The notes under the pieces: generated by a model
What the model saw: the letters and a program-made list of their open reading frames with translations, nothing else
What the model was told of the DNA's origin: nothing
Databases searched by the model: none
Translations under genes and position numbers: made by a program
NCBI GenBank assembly: GCA_030686995.1
Contig: CM060704.1
Coordinates: forward strand, 112,288,542-112,352,541
Source of the DNA: Artemisia argyi
Taxonomy: Eukaryota > Streptophyta > Magnoliopsida > Asterales > Asteraceae
Direction of reading: 5' to 3'
DNA: 64,000 bases
Shown here: one piece after another, positions 56,170 to 64,000 of the stretch
How positions within the stretch are numbered: position 1 is the first letter of the stretch
Layout: the number at the start of each line of letters is the position of its first letter

Positions 56170-57733
56170 TGATGCGTGGGAATTGCACCAGGCTTTACCT
56201 CTCGAGGGTTCTCGAGAAGCTTACAACCCCTACCAGGCAGTGTACCTGATCGTTGTAGTATAGTATAGTGACAAGTACCGGGGGATTGATCGTTCAGCTA
56301 GGAATAGTGTCGTTAGGATTGAAATTGATCTAACTAGGTCTAAAGGTGAAGGATGATTCTTTTTGTGTTTTTATATTTTTTGAAAAGCAAGTGAAAATCT
56401 CGGGTTTTGGAAGAAGGGGCGGAATTAGTTGCTAATCAACTAACCCAAAAGCTACTAATTAAACTAATGTGCAAGAAAACTAAACTAAGGTTCTACAAGA
56501 TAAGTGAAGCATGTCTACCCATGATATGTTACTCCTTGCTAGCTATCCAATTCTACCTATTGAATTGTAAAACCTTGTTTTAATTGACGGGTTGTATTCC
56601 TTAATACCATTCATGGGGTGGCGTACTTACTTCCCCAATCCTATAAGCTCCTACTTCACTCCTATGTCGAGCCGGCTAAGAAGCTCTTAACATGGGATCA
56701 CTAGAATTCGCTCATGCATTAAATACAACCATAAAAACCTAGTACACATCGGTTCATGTTTCTTAAGACGTTCAAGCATGTTACCCTATGGAAGTCTGCC
56801 AGTTTTCTTAAGCCTAACATCGAATTCATTCAATCAAAACAAGAATCAATAGGAAACAAGAATTATAAACTAAACCAACTAGATCTATTGAAGTTATCAC
56901 GCCTTAATTGATGGAGATAGACACACACATCAACAAGCCCTCATTGATGGAGATAGACACAAACATCAACAAGAAATCAATGAGATCTAATCAATTATAT
57001 ACAAGTTTCACATAATCATAAGTAGACACAAGGTGAATTAGCAAATCATCATCAAAGAAGAGCAAACAACAATGATAATGGAAAACATAATTAAGATAGA
57101 ATCATCAAACCAATACATGATATTTATGGAGTGATTGAAACCCTCTAAGTTGCTGGAAAAACACCTACCTAAACCCAGGAATCGACCTTAGGGTTTAGGG
57201 CTTGCAAAAAGTGAAGTTATGATGTTATATTTATAGGCATGTTTTCTGTTGGCAAGGCTTGACGGCGTCAGCCCATACATATGACGCCGTCATGAACAAT
57301 TTTTTCTTCACCAAATCGTAGATCTTTTCATCCCGATCGTTTTCTTTTTTGAATCGCTCAAATCCGAGTTCGTATGCAAAAGTTATGGCCAAAACGGTGT
57401 CAGCTACCGCGCGCACAAGTTTTGACCAGTTAACACGTGACGGCCTTGGGTGACGCCTTCACGTTCTCTCTGGGCTATCACCACTTTTACTCTTGACGCC
57501 GTCAAGAGTTTCTTCTTGACGCCGTCATCCACTGTTCCCAGCAAGGAAAATTAAGTCTTTATCGTTTTCTTCACTTTTATGCTTCAAAAACGTCCAAAAT
57601 GCCTCCTTTTCCAGAATTCACTTCAAAAGTACCTAAAATCATAAAAGGAACGATTAAGGGCAATATTTGATCAAATAAATTCAATTCCGGGCTTAAATGA
57701 CCCCCTAAAAGTGGTTCATTTTTCGCCTCATCA
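56170..57733 (-). repeat. Right (5') LTR of the LARD-like element
   Basis: 1564 bp, one base shorter than the left LTR. Minus-strand TATA CTATAAATATAAC at about 57237. Confidence 0.93.
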
Positions 57734-57825
57734 ATATGTTTTGCAATTCAACAACACAAAAAGAAGTGAAAAGTTCCTGTAATTCTTCTATATCACTGTT
57801 TTACAATATGTTTTTAGACATCACC

Positions 57826-58320
57826 AATGGCGGAGCCAGGAAATACAATAATAGGGGGCATTGAGCTATAAGTGGGCTTTTAACATAACTTGAAATAAAT
57901 CTGGTCAGATTTGATTTAAGGCAACAAAAGTGATATTCTTCCACGCATTTGACACTTATAAAATATTTGTTTTGTAATTCAACTGGTTTTTCCAAAAGTC
58001 CTAAAAGTTAATGATGATATTAAAAATTCTAATCTCTTAAATAATATTAAACCTTATGCGTTAATATGTTAACGTAAATTCTGAAAAACATTATAATAAA
58101 CATGTTATTTAGCCATTGAGAAACTATTACATATCAATTATAACACTTTTTCTTTTATTACATAAACAATTACTGTATAATTAATACCCACTAGGCCCCT
58201 TTTGTGACACGCCTACTCATTCATCCCCACCATCATGTAACTTTCCAAATTCCCAAGTTCATTTCCTTCATTTATTTTGATGAAGAAAAAACCATAACGA
58301 AACAATTTTGGCATCGAAGA
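57826..58320. mobile_element. Relic of the 32443-type hAT element
   Basis: Starts AATGGCGGAGCCAGGAAAT, then passes through the same landmarks as 32443-33141 (ACTTGAAATAAATCTGG, CCAAATTCCCAAGTTCATTT, GATGAAGAAAAAACC), heavily diverged. The right end is missing; sequence changes at about 58325 to GGGTGCGCTTGGTTCA, which may be the end of another small element. Confidence 0.6.
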
Positions 58321-58443
58321 GGACTCTTAGGGTGCGCTTGGTTCAAAATGGGGAATGGGAGAAGAAAAGACAAAGGGAATGCAAAAGAATGGAATGGAGA
58401 TTATCATTATCTTTGATGGTGCTTGGTTTAAGAAAAACACATT

Positions 58444-58625
58444 AACCTCCAAGGTAGTGGCGGCTGGTGGTAGTAGTAGTGGCTGGTGGTGGTGGTGGTG
58501 GTGGTGGTAGTGGTAGTGGTAGCTACTGGTGGTGGTAGTTTCTGGTGGTGATGATGGTGGCTGGTGGTGGTGGTGGTGGCTGTTAGTGGTGGTGGTGGCG
58601 GCTGGTGGTGGCTGCTAATGGTGGT
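58444..58625. repeat. GGT/GGC-rich microsatellite
   Basis: Long run of GGT triplets with AGT and GCT interruptions (GGTGGTGGTGGTGGT). A smaller relative is at 59200-59370. Apparent His-rich ORFs here are artefacts of the repeat. Confidence 0.9.
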
Positions 58626-60577
58626 GCAGTTGAGAGTATACGAACCATCCTTCATCAATTATGATGAATATGAAGGAACAATTGAATTCAACCACACAAA
58701 CAATATTTATTGTTTAACTCTTCCAACTTCTTCTTTGAAGTATAAATAGCACAATCCATGTCACAGCAAACCAAACCAAATCACCAAAACACACGGCTCG
58801 ATCAACCAACCACAACAGATAACCCGACGCTAAAACTATTCCCATGCTCCATCTCATTTCCAAACAATCAAAACTGACTCGAAACACAAATAAGAACAAC
58901 AAATGACCTCAGGCTGCTACCATCATCGATCTATGTGAAGCTTTGCTTCATTTTAACTGTCCGAAATATATAAAGAAAGAACAAAACAATCATGTTTCAT
59001 TCACTATTTATTTCGGTTTATAACAAATGTATAACCAACCTTAGACCCTCCGAAGGATCGTCATCGATCTTTTTGAAGCTTAAACTCTTTTAATATCCGA
59101 AGCCTAAAGAACGAAATATAACAATTTTGTTATACCGATATCTTTATTTCGGTTATCACAACACAAGAATAAGAAATAAATGCAAAATAAGAGTGGTTTA
59201 TTGTGGTGATGATGGCAGCGTGTGGTGGTGTAGGGTGATGGTGGTGGCGCGTGCCGTACGGATCTCGCGGGTCGAGTCTTCAAAATAACACAACAATGAC
59301 GAGGAATGGTGAAAATAGTGGTGGTAAGTGGTGGTGATACCGGCGGCACAGGGTGATGGTGATGGAGGTGCGGTGGCTGTTTATGGAAGAGGGAGAGGGA
59401 GAAATATTTACGTTTAGGGTTTGGGGAAATGAAGAAGTGGGTAGGGTTTTGTTTATAAGAATAAATGAAATTGAGTCCCTAGCTTTTCCTTTATAGACAC
59501 TCAAAAGTTATAAAGTTTAAATGTAAATTCTAAGAAAGATGAGGGGCGCGGATGTAACAATATCCAGGGACCAAAAGTGTAATTTTAGTTATCTTTTGTG
59601 ATTTCGAGTATCGGGACCCATTTGGGCTCGATAACGATCGATTTAGAACTCGGAATTAGTGCCGTAGTTTTTAAAATAGTTATCTATTAGTGGAAATCAC
59701 TAACATATATGTATATTATTTGTAACAAAAGAAAAGTCAACCTATGACAATCTTTTACATTTTGCATAGTCTTACAGACCCGTGTTTTATAGAAATGGCA
59801 AATAAAAAGTTAAAAACGTTAAAACAAATACTACATTATATTGCCCCAAAAACGTTAAAACAAACACTATACAATTTTGTAATTAAATAATCTTAATAAA
59901 ACTCATAACCAATAATATGTTACGAGCATATAGAAAAATATTGAATCACAACAAAATAAACGTATAAAACCGTTAAAGTAAAAAACTAATGTCGCTAAAG
60001 AATACTCTTGCATGCTACAAATAAACACTAAATGACAATAAGATTCAAGGGTACGATTTGTTTGTGTGATTCAAATGGTTTTTCATTTGATGAATAAGAA
60101 TAACAATACAAGAATTATCACATCGTGTATTGATGTTGGATTTTATATATTTTTGATGAATAAGAATACAAGATTTGTTTCTTAGAAAGCAAGTACATGA
60201 ATTATTTGTCATGATCTACATTTTTTTTATGTGATTGATAAAAGTCATTTTAGATCCCTAACTTTGAGCCAAATTCAAACCACGAGTTTAAAAAATAGCA
60301 ATTCTTAATTATGATATGGGCAAATTTATATGCACATTCTACCGCTATATGCTCATTGAATTATAATTTCGTAGTTATTTATATAACATGTGCATATATT
60401 CATTAAGTGAAACGAATAGCATAGTGGGTTGTGTTTTGGTAAATTGTCTTTTGAGACTTTGAAGTAAAATTATCCGTATTAAGTATGACGTATGAAAGGG
60501 AAAAAGTAATCATTGAATTACATTGATGTTGTTGACAAAGTTGTGGTGTCAAGAAAGACGAGTTGTTTCAAAGCTAA
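58626..60577. other. Spacer with no recognised gene
   Basis: Contains a GGT-rich patch near 59200-59370 and AT-rich sequence beyond. No exon structure could be supported. Confidence 0.5.
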
Positions 60578-60667
60578 ATATGACCACACGGATCGACATG
60601 ATATCGAATATGACCACACGCGCCAACATGATACTGATTATGACCACACGGGTCAACATATAATTAA
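60578..60667. repeat. 30-bp tandem repeat, three units
   Basis: Units at 60578, 60608 and 60638 share TATGACCACACG...CAACATGATA. The 30-bp length keeps a reading frame (YDHTxxHDxE) inside a short plus-strand ORF, 60513-60770, for which no other support exists. Confidence 0.85.
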
Positions 60668-60916
60668 AATCTTAAGGATTTATCAGTTCATTATACAAGC
60701 GTCTGCACCAACATTACGAAAAACACATAATTATTCAAGCAAAAGTCCGTGCATCGCATGGGTTGGATAAAGCCTCCTTTAAATTAAAAATAAGTCATTG
60801 AATAATGTAATTACATACATGATCAAACATGCATTTAATATAATCGTAATAAAGTCCTTTCCTTAGGAAAATGATATTACAATTAAATTGTGCATGAACC
60901 TTGATCTCATCTCATG

Positions 60917-60924
60917 TATATAAG
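60917..60924 (+). promoter_or_regulatory. TATA box of the secreted-peptide gene
   Basis: TATATAAG 50 bp before the ATG at 60974, with a CA-rich leader in between: normal plant core-promoter spacing. Confidence 0.65.
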
Positions 60925-60973
60925 TATGCCAAAGCACAAGGGAATTCTTCAAGAATACATAAAACCTATCAGC

Positions 60974-61025
60974 ATGACAAAATTCTTGGTTGTCACCATG
61001 TTTGTAGCACTTCTTGTTATAACAG
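60974..61025 (+). CDS. First exon (signal peptide) of a small secreted-protein gene, rest not in window
   Basis: ATG in AGCATGACA context opens MTKFLVVTMFVALLVIT plus the first base of a Gly codon, then a donor CAG|GTAGCT (phase 1). The stretch is a compact hydrophobic signal peptide. A very short first exon coding only the signal peptide with a phase-1 intron is the classic structure of plant defensin-like and other small cysteine-rich secreted peptide genes. No second exon is seen before the Copia element that starts at 61230. Whether the gene resumes beyond the right edge cannot be told here, so it may be an intron insertion or a destroyed gene. Confidence 0.6.
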
Positions 61026-61229
61026 GTAGCTGTTTGTTATCTTCTTTTTATTACAAGTCTTAAGAAACCTTTTCTTTGTTCCTTTCTGTGAACTAACGAA
61101 AAAGCCTATCAATAGAAGTAAAATCACACTCATTCACATAATCTTGAGTAACCACTTAAAAGGTTAAAAATATCAAATTTTGGAGGTTGGTCAATGATTC
61201 AAAATTAATTATCAAAGCTAGTTGATTAT

Positions 61230-61543
61230 TGCTACTGAATAATCAGAGAGCAAAATAAAGTGAATGAAAAGTGTAAAATGATTTCATTAATTCCAAAATG
61301 GGTCATTACAAGAGTATTTATAGTCTGCTAAACTACTACTCTATATACTACACTAACTGTACTAACTACTTGTACTGTACAACTTCTATACATCACATTG
61401 TATTACATTGAACTAAACACTTATGGAGTAGTAGCTTCATCTTTGAATGTGTGGATGCTCTCTACAAGCTTTGGACTTGAGCTGTGTTCACTGTTGCATT
61501 GCTTGCAGGAGTGTTTGGCATATCTTTGCTTGTTGTATCCACA
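61230..61543 (-). repeat. 3' LTR of the right-edge Copia element, 314 bp
   Basis: TGTGGATACAAC... on the minus strand, ends CAGTAGCA. Minus-strand TATAAATAC at about 61321-61313. Confidence 0.85.
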
Positions 61544-63779
61544 TTATCCCCCCTGCAAATTGGCATTGTGTATGGATCACAAATGCCCAATTTGGAGAGA
61601 CAACCAAAGTGGAGGACCTTGCTGAGACCTTTAGTTAGAATATCTGCCACTTGGTGTCTAGAAGGTACAAAACATGGTGAAATGTGTTGTTTGACCTTGT
61701 CTCTCACAAAGTGGCAATCAATTTAAATATGCTTTGTCCCGGCATGGTGTATTGGATTGTTTACTAAAGCTATTGTGGAGGCATTGTCACACATCACAAG
61801 AGAGGTTGTAGGTACTGTAACATTGAGATCTTTGAGCAAACATTTCAGCCAAGATATTTCACAAGTACAATCAGCTAAGGCCCTGTATTCAGCTTCAGTT
61901 GATGACCTGGATACAACTGATTGCTTCTTGGGTTGCCAGGATATGAGACTTTGACCAAGAAATATTTCATACCCTGAGAATGACCTTCTAGTTGTTGCAC
62001 AACTTGCCCAATCAGCATCACAATAAGAGGTGAGTGTCATGGTGTTCTAAGATGGGAGAAAGAGACCTTGTCCTGGGCATAACTTGATGTATCTGAGTAC
62101 TCTGAGCAAAGCAATGTAGTGAGAGGATCTTGGACTGTGAGAGTATTTACTCAAAGCTTGAGCTGCAAAGGAGAGATCTGGCCTTGTGATGGTAAGGTAG
62201 AGAAGCTTGCCAACCAAAGTTCTATAGGTAGAAGGATCTGGTAGAAGATGACCATCTTTATCATTTAGCTTGAGAATAGGATCCATTGGTGTAGCAATAG
62301 GTTTAGCATCAAAAACATCAGCACATTCCAAGAGTTCAAGAGCATACTTTCTTTGAGACATGACAAGACCTTTGGAGCTTCTGAGGAACTCTATTCCAAG
62401 GTAGTAGCTGAGTGGTCCTAGATCCTTTATACTGAACTTGACATGTAGATGAGCTTTGATGGTTTTGATGATGTCACTGTCTTTACTTACCAAGAGAATA
62501 TCGTCAACATAGACCAGGAGAGAAGTAAGGTGACCTTTATGTAGGATTGTGAAGAGTGATGTGTCAACATAGCTCTGTTTGAAGCTAAGTGTGATTAGGA
62601 AGGAGGTCAGCTTCTCAAACCATTGCCTATTATCTTGTTTTAGCCCATAAAGTGACTTTTTGAGTCTGCAAACAGTGTTTGGTGGGAGTTGTTGTGTGTA
62701 ACCTTGTGGAACTGTCATGTAGACCTCCTCATGTAAGTCTCCATTTAAGAATGCATTATTGATGTCCAATTGTTCAATATGCATTCCTTGATGAATAGCT
62801 ACAGCAAGAAGTGTTCTTACTGTAACCATTTTTGCAATTGGAGCAAATGTCTTTAAAATCAATTCCTTCCTTCTGACTGAAACCCTTTGCCATAAGTCTT
62901 GCTTTGTACCTCTCTATGCTTCCATCTGCTCTGAGCTTGATTTTGTAGACCCACTTGCATCCAATTGGTATTTTGCCATAAGGAAGAGTGGTGTACTCCC
63001 ATGTCCCATTTTGCTCCAATGTTGAGATTTCTTTCTGCATTGCCTCATCCATTTTGGATTCTTTGAAGCTTGGAAGTAGGAGTGGGGCTCATTGATGTTG
63101 TTGATATTGTTAATGAAATGATTTGATTGTTTTGATAAGTTAAGATAGTTAATGTAGTGAGAATGATGGTGTTTTGAAATAGAATTGATTAAGGATTGAG
63201 GTAAGTTGACTTTGAAACCTTGAAGTGTGGTTGGTAAAGTTTTAATTCTAGTTAAGTGTTTGATGGATGGTGGTGGAGGTGGCATAGGTTCTGGAGATTG
63301 AGTAGGTGTTGGCTGTTCTGTAGGTTGTGATTGAGGTACTGGAGAAGGAGTAGGTTCTGGTGATGGTGTAGTTGTGAATGTAGGTTGTGATATTGAAAGG
63401 GGTGTTTGTGTCTGTGATGAATATGGGATACCATGTGTTGTTTCTAGTGGTGAGGTGAATGGATCAGTAGGAGATGATGATGTGTTTTGTGTGTGGAAAG
63501 GGAAGATGTGCTCGTCAAATGTGACATTTCTGCTAGTGAGGATTTTGAGAGTTTGTGGATCATATAGCTGGTAGCCTTTTTGATTGGGTGGATGCTCTCT
63601 GCAAGCTTTATCATTGATCTCTTCCAAGTACTATAGTTTTCAGATCCAGTCAACTTTTTGGAGATGAGAACAAGTCCTGGATGGTCATTTTGGTGAAAGT
63701 AAAGAGGATGATGAATGGAGTTAATGTCATTGTTGTGATGTGTTGAAGATGATGTGTTTTCACTGGTTGATGCAGCCAT
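61462..63779 (-). pseudogene. Internally deleted Copia gag-pol fusion
   Basis: Starts MAASTSENTSSSTHHNN with the gag phrase HPGLVLISKKLTGSENYSTW, then at about 63600-63615 jumps straight to the linker that follows integrase (REHPPNQKGYQLYDPQTLKI). Zinc knuckle, protease and nearly all of integrase are gone. Reverse transcriptase follows ([49 protein letters not shown]), then RNase H (YCDADWASC, SSTEAEYRAL, HHAGTKHI, RHQVADILTKGL). Frame changes near 62930 and 62865, a TAG near 62047, and a TAA after HI near 61722. Belongs to the RE1-like side of Copia by its motifs. Confidence 0.9.
61544..61558 (-). other. Polypurine tract of the right-edge Copia element
   Basis: Minus strand GCAGGGGGGATAA directly before the LTR start TGTGGATAC. 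Confidence 0.85.
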
Positions 63780-64000
63780 GGTGATTTGAAGGTGATAAGG
63801 TCAAGAATCTATTGATAACAGTGATGATGGTTTGAGTTTAAGAATTGGCGGGAAAATCTGTTATGGATGGGTTTGAATGTTCTTGAGTGTGTTTGATGAA
63901 TTCTGATGGGAAGATGATGATTATGATTATGTTATGGATAATCTTGAAGAAAATTGAATGAAATTTGATGAATTTTGATGAATTTTAGTGGTGGTTGTGG

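Larger units (their letters stand above)
50958..57733 (-). mobile_element. Complete non-autonomous LTR element (LARD-like, Tat/Ty3 affinity), 6776 bp
   Basis: LTRs 50958-52522 and 56170-57733 (TGATGCGTGGGAATTGCACC...CGCCTCATCA), target duplication ATATG (50953-50957, 57734-57738). Minus orientation follows from the primer-binding site beside the right LTR. The interior encodes one ORF (56022-55033) and no gag, protease, integrase or RT motifs. TTGGGAGGCAACCCAA (complement at about 54975-54990) and GGGGACAATGTTCATCC (complement at 54160-54176) are phrases common in the non-coding parts of plant Tat/Ogre-type Ty3 elements. It must have been moved by proteins from another element. By eye about 30 LTR differences, so moderately recent. 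Confidence 0.93.
61230..64000 (-). mobile_element. Copia element with large internal deletion, running off the right edge
   Basis: The left boundary is a 314-bp LTR (61230-61543, TGCTACTG...GTATCCACA in plus direction), followed by the polypurine tract and a minus-strand pol. The internal region starts near 63779 with gag. The 5' LTR must lie beyond 64000. The 5 bases before the element are ATTAT (61225-61229), the expected target duplication. Confidence 0.88.

Noticed and set aside
58428..58749. His-rich and Gly/Val-rich ORFs
   Set aside because: Reading of the GGT microsatellite in other frames.
61398..61726. Plus-strand ORFs of 63-80 codons over the right-edge LTR
   Set aside because: They are antisense to the LTR and the end of pol.

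Overview
The window is nuclear DNA of a flowering plant: AT-rich, genes with many short GT-AG introns, and dense plant transposons (Copia, Ty3-like, Mutator-like, hAT, PIF/Harbinger, Stowaway, a SINE). The family set (Sirevirus-type Copia, Tat-like non-autonomous LTR element, DUF1985/Ulp1 gene) fits a eudicot, perhaps Asteraceae; the family-level guess rests on general resemblance only.

Layout. 1-6547 (minus): a multi-exon DUF1985/Ulp1-protease-type gene that runs off the left edge and carries two homopolymer frameshifts and one in-frame stop. 6.5-9.6 kb: spacer with a hAT MITE and a Stowaway MITE. 9595-18097 (plus): a complete but decayed Copia element with 718-bp LTRs and target duplication ATTAG; a 2495-bp solo LTR of another family sits inside its gag. 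18198-18339: a small Mutator-type MITE. 19214-38847: a Mutator-like element (MULE) with about 170-bp inverted ends and target duplication TTTAAATTG, holding a broken MURA-type transposase and three accessory ORFs.

The right terminal repeat of that MULE is split by a 15-kb, minus-strand Sirevirus-type Copia array (23694-38709, target duplication GGAAG). The array has three LTRs and two internal regions, and carries a nested solo LTR (26858-28261) and a nested hAT element (32443-33141). The fuller unit has two long ORFs of unknown function downstream of pol. Each is preceded by a cluster of GGCGGAACC/GGTTCCGCC motifs that also lies next to the TATA box of the LTR. This is the most interesting feature of the window.

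39.7-45.4 kb: spacer with a hAT-like element and a SINE. 45406-47919 (minus): the one clearly intact host gene, a six-exon, 154-residue single-domain rhodanese (sulfurtransferase), with a PIF/Harbinger MITE in intron 2. 48.4-49.5 kb (plus): a PIF/Harbinger transposase pseudogene. 50958-57733 (minus): a complete non-autonomous LTR element with 1.56-kb LTRs and target duplication ATATG, encoding one acidic ORF of unknown function; the solo LTR at 26858 belongs to the same family. 57.8-60.9 kb: an old hAT relic and simple repeats. 60974-61025 (plus): first exon (signal peptide) of a small secreted-protein gene, with a minus-strand Copia element starting at 61230, inside its first intron, and running off the right edge.

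The window is therefore a transposon nest around two or three host genes. Insertion order can be read from the nesting: MULE, then Sirevirus, then the solo-LTR family and the hAT element.
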